In this document: positions 1-8,140 of the stretch, one piece after another
Layout: the number at the start of each line of letters is the position of its first letter
Position numbering within the stretch: the stretch's first letter is position 1
Origin: JADCCX01 sp031372765
GTDB taxonomy: Bacteria; Pseudomonadota; Alphaproteobacteria; Rhizobiales; Beijerinckiaceae
Length of the DNA stretch: 17,264 nucleotides
Reading direction: 5' to 3'
NCBI GenBank assembly: GCA_031372765.1
Contig: JANMLW010000017.1
Location: 1-17,264, forward strand
Program-made: the position numbers and the translations under genes
Notes under the pieces: model-generated
Told to the model about the DNA's origin: nothing
What the model saw: the letters and a program-made list of their open reading frames with translations, nothing else
Databases searched by the model: none

Positions 1-737
1 AAGGGTTGGTTGCCGGACTGAACGCAGCCCGTAAAGCCGGATCTCTTGACCCGGTTATTTTCTCACGATCAGAATCTTACATTGGTGTTCTGATTGATGA
101 TCTGGTGACGCGTGGTGTGACCGAGCCATACCGTATGTTTACGTCGCGGTCAGAGTATCGCTTGGCTTTGAGAGCCGATAATGCCGATGGCCGATTAACC
201 AACTACGGACATCAGCTTGGTCTCGTGGGGGCAAACCGATTTGCACACTTTACCCATAAGATGACTACGATAGCGGTAGCAGAACTGAGATTACGCCATT
301 TGATGATTTCTCCGTCTGTCGCCCAGTCATTTAATTTGCCTGTTAATTTGGATGGCGTTAGACGGTCTGCATTTGAACTGCTTTCCTACCCACATATTGA
401 ATGGTGCGATCTCGCGAGAGCCTGGCCCGAGCTACAAGAAGTGTCACCGGCCGTCATAGAACACTTGAGTACTGAGGCAAAATACTCCGTTTATCTCGAT
501 CGCCAGCAAAGTGATTTTGATCGAATCAAGCGAGATGCACTGATGGACCTCTCGATTTTTGATCTTGAGGGTTACGCTGGTATATCGGGCCTTTCGAATG
601 AACTTCAAAGCAAACTCAATATGATTCGCCCCCGTTCCATTGCGCAGGCGCGCGGCATAGAAGGTATGACACCAGCCGCCTTAGGACTGGTTGCCGCTCA
701 CGCAAAAAAGCGCCTGAGTGCCAGTATTGACGGGTAG
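1..737 (+). CDS. mnmG: MnmG (GidA), tRNA uridine-5-carboxymethylaminomethyl modification enzyme, C-terminal part
   Basis: The 5' end lies outside the window. The frame is open from base 3 and stops with TAG at 735-737, leaving about 244 of the usual ~620 residues. MnmG is an FAD enzyme that works with MnmE to install the (carboxymethyl)aminomethyl group on the wobble uridine of certain tRNAs. The recognisable parts are the conserved segment TEPYRMFTSRSEYRL with DNADGRLT soon after (about codons 40-65 of the visible part), a YLDRQ stretch, and the family C-terminus with GLSNELQSKL followed by a RGIEGMTPAAL segment (MnmE/tRNA-binding helical domain). The FAD-binding N-terminus is not visible. 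The next gene, rsmG, starts 5 bp after the stop, so the two are very probably co-transcribed, as in many bacteria near the replication origin. Nothing suggests a broken gene. Confidence 0.96.
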   Translation, partial: GLVAGLNAARKAGSLDPVIFSRSESYIGVLIDDLVTRGVTEPYRMFTSRSEYRLALRADNADGRLTNYGHQLGLVGANRFAHFTHKMTTIAVAELRLRHLMISPSVAQSFNLPVNLDGVRRSAFELLSYPHIEWCDLARAWPELQEVSPAVIEHLSTEAKYSVYLDRQQSDFDRIKRDALMDLSIFDLEGYAGISGLSNELQSKLNMIRPRSIAQARGIEGMTPAALGLVAAHAKKRLSASIDG

Positions 738-742
738 CTTCC

Positions 743-1372
743 ATGCGAGAACTGGATCAGGAAAGAGTCCACAACTGTGTTTCACGTGAAACATATGAGC
801 GGCTCGCAATCATCGTCGAGCAATTGCATAAGTGGCAACCGCGAATCAATTTGGTTTCTCCGAGCACTGTTGCCACAGTCTGGCGTCGACATATTCTTGA
901 TTCCCTTCAGCTTTTTATCCTTTACCCGGATGCTTTGCGCTGGCTTGATATTGGAAGCGGTGGTGGCTTCCCCGGCCTGGTCTTGGGCGCACTACTGGCA
1001 GAGAAACAATCTGGGCAGATCACTTTGGTTGAAAGTAACGCCAAAAAATGCGCTTTTCTACGAGAAACCGCACGGTTAGCCAAATTGCCAGCGGTTGTCG
1101 TCAACAAGCGCATAGAGGAGGTGTTGCCAGAATTGAATCAACCCTATCAAATCCTGACTGCACGGGCTTTAGCCCCTTTGGACAGATTGCTCGGCTATGC
1201 ACAGCCATTTCTTGATAAAGGCACGGTTTGCCTGTTTCCTAAGGGACAAGATGTTGATGAAGAGATAGAGAATGCATCTAGATGTTGGAATTTCACTTAC
1301 GATCTGGTTGATAGTGAAACCGATGTCGCTGCAAAAATCATGATTGTTAAATCTGCCAGCAGGCGGGGTTGA
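743..1372 (+). CDS. rsmG: RsmG (GidB), 16S rRNA (guanine-527-N7)-methyltransferase
   Basis: This 209-aa protein has the usual length for RsmG, which makes m7G at position 527 of 16S rRNA using S-adenosylmethionine. The SAM-binding motif is LDIGSGGGFPG at residues 68-78, preceded by the family segment KWQPRINLVSP (30-40). The acidic loop TLVES follows motif I. The chosen ATG is 5 bp after the mnmG stop, with GGGTAG just upstream as a modest ribosome site. The N-terminal residues VSRET (13-17) are encoded by a perfect parS palindrome, so this stretch of the coding sequence serves two purposes. A second frame opening with MFHVKH starts inside the same palindrome and is taken as a shadow. parA follows after 31 bp. 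Confidence 0.97.
   Translation: MRELDQERVHNCVSRETYERLAIIVEQLHKWQPRINLVSPSTVATVWRRHILDSLQLFILYPDALRWLDIGSGGGFPGLVLGALLAEKQSGQITLVESNAKKCAFLRETARLAKLPAVVVNKRIEEVLPELNQPYQILTARALAPLDRLLGYAQPFLDKGTVCLFPKGQDVDEEIENASRCWNFTYDLVDSETDVAAKIMIVKSASRRG
778..793. promoter_or_regulatory. parS: parS centromere site (ParB-binding), inside rsmG
   Basis: The 16 bases TGTTTCACGTGAAACA form a perfect palindrome identical to the bacterial parS consensus. They lie in the 5' part of rsmG, at codons 12-17, about 0.6 kb before parA. ParB encoded at 2236-3123 should nucleate here and spread, and ParA should move the complex. In alphaproteobacteria, parS close to or within this gene cluster is common. I found no second perfect copy in the window. 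Confidence 0.95.
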
Positions 1373-1390
1373 TCACAAGCTGACTACATC

Positions 1391-1397
1391 AGGGAGG
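1391..1397 (+). promoter_or_regulatory. Ribosome-binding site of parA
   Basis: AGGGAGG lies 6 bases before the ATG at 1404. It decides the start of parA against the longer in-frame reading from 1344, which would overlap the end of rsmG. Confidence 0.8.
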
Positions 1398-1403
1398 TGC
1401 GGC

Positions 1404-2219
1404 ATGTTGGGTTTTTTTAACAAACCACGTGTTCTTGTCGTGGCCAACCAGAAAGGTGGAGTTGGCAAAACCACAACGGCAATCAATCTTGGTACTGCCC
1501 TGGCTGCGATCGGGCAACAGGTGTTGGTCATTGATCTGGACCCGCAGGGAAATGCCTCAACAGGACTTGGTGTAGCTGCAAGGGATCGGCTGCTGTCGAC
1601 CTATGACGTGTTACTGGGCGAAGCAACATTACGAACCACAATCGTTGAAACGGCAGTGCCACGCTTGCATCTTGCGCCATCAACGATGGACTTACTGGGT
1701 GCAGAACTGGAGCTTTCCCATGAGAAAGACCGCAGTTTTCGCCTGCGCGAAGCGCTTCAAATCATGGATTGCGATGGGGTTCAACCGCGTTATGATTACA
1801 TCCTGATTGATTGCCCACCGTCGCTGAACCTTCTTACAATCAATGCCATGGCAGCCGCTGATGCTGTTCTTGTTCCATTACAATGCGAGTTCTTCGCACT
1901 GGAGGGCCTGAGTCAGTTGCTGCGCACCGTTGAGCAGGTCCGTAACAACCTCAATCCCAATCTGTCGATCCATGGTGTTGTCTTGACGATGTTTGATCCC
2001 AGAAACAATCTGGCAGGCCAAGTCATTGCCGACGTGCGCCAGTTTCTTGGAGACAAGGTTTATAATACTGTCATTCCTCGCAATGTCAGGGTTTCAGAAG
2101 CGCCCTCCCATGGCAAGCCGGTTTTGCTCTACGATCTGAAGTGTGCAGGCTCGCAGGCCTACTTGAAACTGGCTTCGGAAGTCATACAACGCGAACGCAT
2201 CTTGCGGGCTGCGGCCTGA
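1404..2219 (+). CDS. parA: ParA, chromosome-partitioning ATPase
   Basis: ParA binds DNA non-specifically as an ATP dimer and is removed by ParB, pulling the parS complex across the nucleoid. The 271-aa product begins with a short lead-in and then the deviant Walker A box KGGVGKTT at residues 17-24. The A' motif VLVIDLDPQGNAS spans about 40-52, and the Walker B region YILIDCPPSLNLLT lies near the middle. The N-terminus lacks the extra helix-turn-helix domain of plasmid ParA proteins, so this is the short chromosomal (Soj) type. An ATG at 1344 is in frame but sits inside rsmG. The ATG at 1404 is preferred because AGGGAGG at 1391-1397 is well placed before it and it leaves a normal family N-terminus. 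parB starts 16 bp after the stop. Confidence 0.97.
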   Translation: MLGFFNKPRVLVVANQKGGVGKTTTAINLGTALAAIGQQVLVIDLDPQGNASTGLGVAARDRLLSTYDVLLGEATLRTTIVETAVPRLHLAPSTMDLLGAELELSHEKDRSFRLREALQIMDCDGVQPRYDYILIDCPPSLNLLTINAMAAADAVLVPLQCEFFALEGLSQLLRTVEQVRNNLNPNLSIHGVVLTMFDPRNNLAGQVIADVRQFLGDKVYNTVIPRNVRVSEAPSHGKPVLLYDLKCAGSQAYLKLASEVIQRERILRAAA

Positions 2220-2235
2220 AGGAAAGAGTCCTGAT

Positions 2236-3123
2236 ATGTCTGAAGAACCGATTGTCCCTCGTCCGTCACGTCTTGGTCGCGGTCTTGCGGCCTTGATCGG
2301 CGATACGGTAGATGAGAACAGTGCCATCCAGCGCGCGCGTGGGCAACGGTCGGTGCCGATAGAATTCGTGCGTGCCAACCCGCTTAATCCCCGCAAGTAT
2401 TTCGCTGAAGCGGAACTGGATGAACTGACCGCGTCAATACGGGAAAAAGGCATCATTCAACCAATTGTCGTTCGACCAAAATTGGATATGCCTGATCTTT
2501 ATGAGATCATTGCCGGTGAAAGACGGTGGCGTGCAGCGCAGCGGGCGGGTTTGCACGAGGTTCCGGTTGTCATCATCGAGGTGAGTGACAAGGAAGCGCT
2601 CGAACTGGCAATTATCGAGAATGTGCAAAGAGCCGATCTCAATCCGCTCGAAGAAGCATCGGGTTATGAGCAGTTGATAGAGCAATTCGGGTATATCCAG
2701 ATTGATCTGGCAAAGGTCGTTGGCAAAAGCCGCAGCCACGTGGCCAATACCATGCGTCTCTCAAAATTATCTCCCGCGATCAAGATTTTGCTGACGGAAG
2801 GCCAACTATCCGCAGGACATGCCCGCGCCTTGCTCACGGCAACCAATCCTGACGCATTGGCAAAACGTGTTGTTGCTCAAGGTCTTACGGTACGTGATGT
2901 TGAGCGTCTGGTACAAGCGGAACTCGATATGGCAGCGGGGGGCAGCAAAATTGCCACGCCTAAGCCAGACAAGGATATGGATACCAAAGCGCTTGAAAAA
3001 GCGCTTAGCGATGTGACAGGTTTGGTCGTTTCCATCGATCACAAGGCTGGTGGCGGTATTGTCAATATACGATACAGGACACTGGAACAACTTGACGCGC
3101 TATGTCACCGGCTTCGGAACTGA
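2236..3123 (+). CDS. parB: ParB, chromosome-partitioning CTPase and parS-binding protein
   Basis: This is a full-length 295-aa ParB/Spo0J protein. The N-terminal ParA-interacting segment SRLGRGLAALIGD lies at residues 11-23. The ParB/Srx (CTPase) domain includes NPLNPRKYF (48-56), the nucleotide-binding motif GERRWRA (94-100) and ENVQRADLNP (128-137). A helix-turn-helix follows at about 155-176 (LAKVVGKSRSHVANTMRLSKL region). A lysine-rich linker and a C-terminal dimerisation segment close the protein. AAGGAAAGAG at about 2219-2228 serves as ribosome site. It forms one unit with parA. The cognate parS lies upstream in rsmG. The gene converges on holA, with 49 bp between the two stops. I see no clear intrinsic terminator there. 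Confidence 0.97.
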   Translation: MSEEPIVPRPSRLGRGLAALIGDTVDENSAIQRARGQRSVPIEFVRANPLNPRKYFAEAELDELTASIREKGIIQPIVVRPKLDMPDLYEIIAGERRWRAAQRAGLHEVPVVIIEVSDKEALELAIIENVQRADLNPLEEASGYEQLIEQFGYIQIDLAKVVGKSRSHVANTMRLSKLSPAIKILLTEGQLSAGHARALLTATNPDALAKRVVAQGLTVRDVERLVQAELDMAAGGSKIATPKPDKDMDTKALEKALSDVTGLVVSIDHKAGGGIVNIRYRTLEQLDALCHRLRN

Positions 3124-3172
3124 TCTCTGAGACTGATCCTTGAAACTGATTTTCTGGCAGCTGAAGAACAGC

Positions 3173-4183
3173 CTAGCGTCGTACGGAAAGGCCCAGGCTC
3201 CAAAGTGCGCGAATGGCAGTGGCTTCTCCAAGATTGGCTTGTCGCCTGATGTTGAAGACTGCATCGCCCACAACCTGAACGGCGCGGGCGAGACGCGTGT
3301 CCGTCCACCGGTTGAGATGATCTGTCACAGCGCGTTCGCGCTTCCAGTTTACGCCGTTGCGCCGCATTGATTCGCTGGCGTTACGATCATCGCCTTGTAT
3401 CATCTTGATGTTTTGCAACAGAAAACAGTGACGCAAGGCAAACCCCATCAGAACACCCGGTTCAAACCCGTCTGCAAACAAGCGGCGAGCCTCTGTTTCT
3501 ATGGTATCAAGCTGGCCTGAGAATGCGGCATCAATAACCGTATCGGTTGAGACAGACGCAGCATCGCTGACAACAGCCTCGACATCATCCAGCGAAATAC
3601 GCTCCTGACCATGACAATACAGGAATAGTTTCTCAATTTCGCTGCGTGAGCGTTTTCGGTCTGCGCCAAGGCAATGACTAAGCGCCTGTCTGGCATCTGT
3701 CGCAATCTGAAATCCTGCTTCGCTGATCAACAAATCGATCAGGCGCCCTATATCGCGCGCGTCCTCCGCGTAGCAGGGCAGTGACGCACCGGTTCCTGCC
3801 TTGTCGAACAGTTTGCGCAGATAGTGGGTTGGCTTTATGTCACCAGCCTCGATAATGATTCGGGCATCGACTGGCACAGTTGAAAAAACCGGATCCAGCG
3901 CCTCGGACAAATTTTTGCTGCCTGATCTGATACGAATGGCACGCATGCCACCAAACATGGAAATGGCATTGGCTTCATCCGCTAGCCGCATGGGATCATT
4001 GCTGATCTCGTCCCCATCGAACCGCATGATATTGCTGGAATCGCCCCCGACAGTCGCTGTTGCGATACTCTGGGCCCGCTCCGAAACAAGACCTTCATCT
4101 GGACCATAAACGAGAATGAGCGCAAACCGGGTAAAGCCTGATTTTACAAAGGTTTCGACATCTTTCGATGCAACGGAAACCAT
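3173..4183 (-). CDS. holA: HolA, DNA polymerase III delta subunit
   Basis: The 336-aa product matches the delta subunit of the clamp loader, which opens the beta sliding clamp and hands it to DNA. Recognisable parts are the start of the AAA+-like fold, LILVYGPDEGLVSERA (about 22-37), where the Walker A box is degenerate as is normal for delta. Next come the MFGGMRAIRIRSG strand, the segment LGADRKRSRSEIEKLFLYC, and the helical C-terminal domain with LDDVEAVVSDA and the ending RALWSLGLSVRR. The start codon is 6 bp after the lptE stop, with only a weak AGG as ribosome site, so translation may depend on coupling to lptE. It is last in the leuS-lptE-holA unit and converges on parB. The lptE-holA pairing is common in alphaproteobacteria. 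Confidence 0.93.
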   Translation of the reverse strand: MVSVASKDVETFVKSGFTRFALILVYGPDEGLVSERAQSIATATVGGDSSNIMRFDGDEISNDPMRLADEANAISMFGGMRAIRIRSGSKNLSEALDPVFSTVPVDARIIIEAGDIKPTHYLRKLFDKAGTGASLPCYAEDARDIGRLIDLLISEAGFQIATDARQALSHCLGADRKRSRSEIEKLFLYCHGQERISLDDVEAVVSDAASVSTDTVIDAAFSGQLDTIETEARRLFADGFEPGVLMGFALRHCFLLQNIKMIQGDDRNASESMRRNGVNWKRERAVTDHLNRWTDTRLARAVQVVGDAVFNIRRQANLGEATAIRALWSLGLSVRR

Positions 4184-4189
4184 CCTGGA

Positions 4190-4708
4190 TCAGCTTTTGC
4201 TGGCAAGGTAAGCCGCAACCCGTGTCTTGATCTGGTCAGCCAATTGTTTCGCGCCTTGAATTTCGGCATCACGTGCCGCCCGTACGGAGGCAAAGCGTTG
4301 CTGGCTGCGGTCATACGATACAATGACCTTGGCTATCCCGGTTTCTGCGGGTGCGCTTTTCCCGGTCTCATTGAGGAAATAGGTGGCTTCAAGCATCATC
4401 GTTGCGCCTTCCGCCATGCCCGTAACCCTGTCGACAATCGCACTTGAGACTGTTTGCTTGGCATTGACAACCAACCGGTAACGCGAAACTCCAGAAGGAG
4501 CCGCATTGCCCCCGCGCAGGCCAAACTCCAGTTCATTGCGCAGGTAGTGCTGCATGCGATCCCCCTGCACATCAATGCTCACGCCGGCCAGAGATTGCTG
4601 GATACCCAAGCCGTTATAGTCGGTTGTGCCGTAGAGCGGTCGAAAGCAGCCACCCAGTCCCAAAGCCAGTGTTCCAATGACAAGAGCAGATTGAAGAGCG
4701 TGTTTCAT
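4190..4708 (-). CDS. lptE: LptE, LPS-assembly lipoprotein
   Basis: This 172-aa lipoprotein should sit in the outer membrane and plug the LptD barrel that inserts lipopolysaccharide. It has a lipoprotein signal: a short basic start (MKH), a hydrophobic core, and the lipobox LGGC with Cys21 as the lipidated residue. FRPLYG follows directly, a hallmark of alphaproteobacterial LptE. The rest is a small alpha/beta domain with few fixed motifs, including the RNELEFGLRG segment and the closing QLADQIKTRVAAYLASK helix. It starts 9 bp after the leuS stop and holA starts 6 bp after its own stop, giving a tight leuS-lptE-holA operon. The ribosome site is weak. Confidence 0.94.
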   Translation of the reverse strand: MKHALQSALVIGTLALGLGGCFRPLYGTTDYNGLGIQQSLAGVSIDVQGDRMQHYLRNELEFGLRGGNAAPSGVSRYRLVVNAKQTVSSAIVDRVTGMAEGATMMLEATYFLNETGKSAPAETGIAKVIVSYDRSQQRFASVRAARDAEIQGAKQLADQIKTRVAAYLASKS

Positions 4709-4717
4709 GGTGATCTT

Positions 4718-7345
4718 TTAACCCACAACATTCACAATGCGAAGGGGCACGACAATGATCTTTTTTATTGCGCGACCCTCAAGCGCGCGCAAAATCTGCT
4801 CATTCTCCCGGACGATGTTTTCGATGTCGCCACGCTCAGCACTGCGCGAGACTGTGATATCGGCCCGTTTCTTGCCATTTACCTGAACGGGGTAGGTTAT
4901 GGTTTCCTCGACAAGCAAGGTCTTGTCCACACCAGGCCACTGGGCCTGAGCAGCCAAACCGCTGTTTCCCAGAACTTCCCAGCATTCTTCAGCAAGATGT
5001 GGCATCATCGGTGTCAGCAATTGCACAAGAATTGTGGCGGCTTCACGAAGTGCTGCAATCATGTCATCGCTTTGGGCTCCCTTGGCCAGAACACCCGAGA
5101 TAACGTTCGATAGTTCATACACGTGGGCAACGCAGCGGTTGAAGCGCAAGCGCTCTACATCCTCTGTCACACTGGCCAGAGCCTTGTGAGCCGCTCGGCG
5201 CACCGTGATTGAATCGTCACCGAAAGGAACATCACGTTCCTTCCTTCCAAGATCAGCCACTTCACCCGTTATGCGCCAGATGCGCTGCACAAACCGTGCG
5301 GCACCCTGAACGCCGTCCTCCGTCCAGTTGACATCCCGTTCAGGGGGTGAATCAGACAGCATGAACCAGCGTGCGGTGTCTGCGCCGTAGGTTTCGATGA
5401 TGTCATCGGGATCGACCACGTTTTTCCTGGATTTCGACATCTTCTCGATATCACCGATCTCAAGTTCAACATTATCGGCAATGCGGAAGGCACGACGGCT
5501 GGTTGCGCTACCTTCAATGCGAATTTCGGCGGGCGTCACCCACTCGCCGGATGGTACTTTATACGTTTCATGCACCACCATGCCCTGTGTAAACAGACCG
5601 TCAAAGGGCTCATCAAGCGCTGCGTGACCCGTCTGGCTCATGCCCCTCGTGAAAAAGCGGGAATAGAGCAGATGCAGGATCGCATGCTCGATGCCACCGA
5701 TATACTGGTCAACCGGCAGCCAGTGGTTGACCGCGGCAGGTGTTGTCGGTGAATCCACGTTCCAGGGATCGGTAAAGCGGGCGAAATACCAGGACGAATC
5801 CATGAAAGTGTCCATGGTGTCTGTCTCGCGCCGGGCTGGCTTACCGCATTGCGGGCACGGGCAATGCTTCCATGTTGCGTGGTGGTCCAGAGGGTTGCCG
5901 GGTTTATCGAATGTCACGTCCTCTGGCAAAATGACCGGCAGGTCCTTCTTGGGAACCGGCACAACACCGCAAACCTCGCAATGAATGATCGGTATCGGGC
6001 ACCCCCAATAGCGCTGGCGCGAAATACCCCAGTCACGCAGGCGGAAATTGACTTTGCGCTTTGCAACAGGCGCTCCGCCCATTGATTCGGCCGCGAGACG
6101 ATTCGCTACCGCGTTGAAAGCAGCGGCGGTGTCCATACCGTCAAGAAAGCGCGAATTGATCATGACACCGTCGCCATCGAGGGCAACCTTCATCCTGTCC
6201 TTGTTGGCAAGTGTATAGGCTAGCGAATCTTCGCCTTTGGGCATGACTACAGGGTGGACGGGAAGCTGGTATGCATTGGCGAAATCAAGGTCGCGCTGAT
6301 CATGTGCCGGACAGCCGAAGATCGCGCCCGTGCCGTAATCCATCAGCACGAAATTGGCTACATAGACCGGCAAATGCCATGACGGATCAAAGGGATGGAC
6401 CACCTTGACGCCAGTATTGAAGCCCTTTTTCTCGGCAGTCTCCACTGTGGCAGCGGAGGTGCCCATGCGGCGGCATTCGTCGCAGAAGACGGCGAGCAAC
6501 GGATTGTGCGCCGCCACGGCTTTCGCCAGCGGATGATCCGGCGCTACGGCCATGAAACTGGCGCCGAACAGGGTATCGGGCCGGGTGGTATAGACTTCCA
6601 GTTCGCTGAAACCGGCAGGCGCGCCCGCTGCATCCAGCGCCCAGCGCAGCATCAGGCCTTCCGAGCGGCCGATCCAGTTGCGCTGCATCGTGCGCACTTT
6701 CTCCGGCCAGCGCTCAAGCCTGTCGAGTGCGCTATTGAGATCCTCCGCGAAGTCCGTGATCTTCATGAACCACTGGGTCAATTCTTTCTGTTCGACCAAG
6801 GCGCCGGAGCGCCAGCCACGCCCGTCAATCACCTGCTCGTTGGCCAGCACCGTCTGGTCTTCCGGGTCCCAGTTGACCTTGGACACTTTGCGTTCCACCA
6901 GTCCCTTGCTGAGGAAATCGAGGAACATAGCCTGCTGGTGCCTGTAATAGGATGGATCGCAGGTAGCGATTTCGCGGTGCCAGTCCAGTGACAAGCCCAT
7001 GGACTTGAGCTGTGCCCGCATGGAATCGATGTTGGCATAGGTCCATGCAGCAGGATGCGTCTTGTTCTGCATCGCGGCGTTTTCGGCCGGCATGCCAAAA
7101 GCATCCCAGCCCATGGGATGCAGCACATTGAAACCCCGCGCCCGTTTGTAGCGCGCCACAACGTCGCCCATGGCGTAGTTGCGCACATGGCCCATGTGGA
7201 TGCGGCCCGAAGGATAGGGAAACATTTCCAGCACATAGTATTTTGGCCGCAAATCATCGTTGCGGGTACGGAAAAGCTCTTTATCGTCCCAAATCTTGCG
7301 CCATTTCGGCTCAGCTTCGCGGGCGTTGTATCTATCGTTGCGCAT
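4718..7345 (-). CDS. leuS: LeuS, leucyl-tRNA synthetase
   Basis: This class I aminoacyl-tRNA synthetase of 875 aa has the normal bacterial length and charges tRNA-Leu in the cytoplasm. The HIGH-type motif is HMGH at residues 50-53, after PYPSGRI. The KMSKS motif stands intact at 635-639. Between them are the CP1 editing domain (TRPDTLFGASF and GTGAIFGCPAHDQRDLDFA, the latter with the editing-site Asp) and the zinc-type insert with CPCPQCG. The leucine-specific and anticodon-binding domains follow, ending in a C-terminal domain with VNGKKRADI. The start ATG at 7343-7345 gives the typical N-terminus with YNAREAEPKWRKIWD. The gene is divergent from the yggS homologue across a 129-bp gap that should hold its promoter, and it leads the operon with lptE and holA. 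Confidence 0.98.
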   Translation of the reverse strand: MRNDRYNAREAEPKWRKIWDDKELFRTRNDDLRPKYYVLEMFPYPSGRIHMGHVRNYAMGDVVARYKRARGFNVLHPMGWDAFGMPAENAAMQNKTHPAAWTYANIDSMRAQLKSMGLSLDWHREIATCDPSYYRHQQAMFLDFLSKGLVERKVSKVNWDPEDQTVLANEQVIDGRGWRSGALVEQKELTQWFMKITDFAEDLNSALDRLERWPEKVRTMQRNWIGRSEGLMLRWALDAAGAPAGFSELEVYTTRPDTLFGASFMAVAPDHPLAKAVAAHNPLLAVFCDECRRMGTSAATVETAEKKGFNTGVKVVHPFDPSWHLPVYVANFVLMDYGTGAIFGCPAHDQRDLDFANAYQLPVHPVVMPKGEDSLAYTLANKDRMKVALDGDGVMINSRFLDGMDTAAAFNAVANRLAAESMGGAPVAKRKVNFRLRDWGISRQRYWGCPIPIIHCEVCGVVPVPKKDLPVILPEDVTFDKPGNPLDHHATWKHCPCPQCGKPARRETDTMDTFMDSSWYFARFTDPWNVDSPTTPAAVNHWLPVDQYIGGIEHAILHLLYSRFFTRGMSQTGHAALDEPFDGLFTQGMVVHETYKVPSGEWVTPAEIRIEGSATSRRAFRIADNVELEIGDIEKMSKSRKNVVDPDDIIETYGADTARWFMLSDSPPERDVNWTEDGVQGAARFVQRIWRITGEVADLGRKERDVPFGDDSITVRRAAHKALASVTEDVERLRFNRCVAHVYELSNVISGVLAKGAQSDDMIAALREAATILVQLLTPMMPHLAEECWEVLGNSGLAAQAQWPGVDKTLLVEETITYPVQVNGKKRADITVSRSAERGDIENIVRENEQILRALEGRAIKKIIVVPLRIVNVVG

Positions 7346-7383
7346 GTTCTTGTCGAGGTTTGAAACGGAAAACGTGTAATCAG

Positions 7384-7412
7384 CTAGGACACGAAAGCGG
7401 CTTGCGGGTCAA
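7384..7412 (-). promoter_or_regulatory. Possible promoter of leuS
   Basis: On the minus strand TTGACC (complement of 7407-7412) is followed after 17 bases by TCCTAG (complement of 7384-7389), about 40 bp before the leuS start. The -35 box is good and the -10 box is poor. This is a guess from spacing and position only. Confidence 0.3.
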
Positions 7413-7474
7413 TAACGGCAGTCAAGCAAAAATGGCGCTTGCGCAGTCCGTGCTGTTCCTGTTGTGAGCATGAT

Positions 7475-8140
7475 ATGATTGAATCAGCTGTAGCCCGTCT
7501 GGAAACCACGAAAATCGCCATTGCGCGCGTAGCGAGCGATTGTGACCGAGATCCCGCCGGCGTGACCCTGATTGCCGTATCCAAGACCTTTCCCGCTGAC
7601 GACATCATCCCGCTGCTGAATATCGGGCAAAGGGTGTTTGGCGAGAACTACGTACAGGAAACCAAGGCGAAATGGCCTGCCCTTCGCTTGTTGTACCCCG
7701 ATCTTGATCTCCACATGATCGGCCCGGTGCAATCGAACAAGGCAGGCGAGGCCGTGGCTTTGTTTGATGCCATCCATACCGTAGATCGGGACAGTCTCGC
7801 TGCGGCCCTGGCCAAGGAAATAAGGCGCCAGAACCGCAAGCCGCGCCTGCTGGTGCAGGTCAATACAGGTGCCGAACCGCAAAAGGGCGGTGTCCTGCCG
7901 GTTGAAACGACAGCTTTCGTGATGCGATGCCGGGAAGTACACGGCCTCGAGATCAGCGGGTTGATGTGTATTCCGCCATTTGACCAGACGCCGTCGCCCC
8001 ATTTCGCGCTGCTCAAGCAACTGGCGTTGCAACTCGATTTACCTCAGCTCTCGATGGGCATGAGCGCGGATTTTGGCGCTGCCATCCAGCTTGGGGCCAC
8101 GCATGTGCGCGTGGGCAGCGCCATTTTTGGTTCACGCTGA
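7475..8140 (+). CDS. YggS/PROSC (PLPBP) family pyridoxal-phosphate homeostasis protein
   Basis: The 221-aa product belongs to the single-domain TIM-barrel family (YggS, PLPBP) that binds pyridoxal 5'-phosphate and affects vitamin B6 and amino-acid balance without a known catalytic reaction. The PLP-binding lysine is Lys37 in LIAVSKTFP. The family motifs FGENYVQE, HMIGPVQSNK, VQVNTGAEPQKGG, LMCIPP and LSMGMSADFGAAI all follow, and the phosphate-binding end reads GATHVRVGSAIFG. An in-frame TTG at 7439 exists, but the ATG at 7475 gives the usual N-terminus and is preferred. An ATG at 7470 is out of frame and stops at once. The last 9 bp overlap the end of the convergent HAD gene. Confidence 0.95.
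   Translation: MIESAVARLETTKIAIARVASDCDRDPAGVTLIAVSKTFPADDIIPLLNIGQRVFGENYVQETKAKWPALRLLYPDLDLHMIGPVQSNKAGEAVALFDAIHTVDRDSLAAALAKEIRRQNRKPRLLVQVNTGAEPQKGGVLPVETTAFVMRCREVHGLEISGLMCIPPFDQTPSPHFALLKQLALQLDLPQLSMGMSADFGAAIQLGATHVRVGSAIFGSR

Noticed and set aside
331..350. TTAA-TTAA pair resembling a CtrA box in mnmG
   Set aside because: The spacing is 8 instead of 7 and it is deep inside a coding sequence.
777..1079. Open frame starting MFHVKH inside rsmG
   Set aside because: It arises because the parS palindrome reads as MFHVKH in this frame. The rest has no family features and rsmG in the other frame is complete.
3124..3172. Terminator between convergent parB and holA
   Set aside because: Only short, weak pairings (for example GGCAG/CAGCC) and no U-run on either strand.
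6395..6991. 198-aa plus-strand frame antisense to leuS
   Set aside because: A shadow of the GC-rich leuS codons; no start context or domain, and leuS is intact on the other strand.
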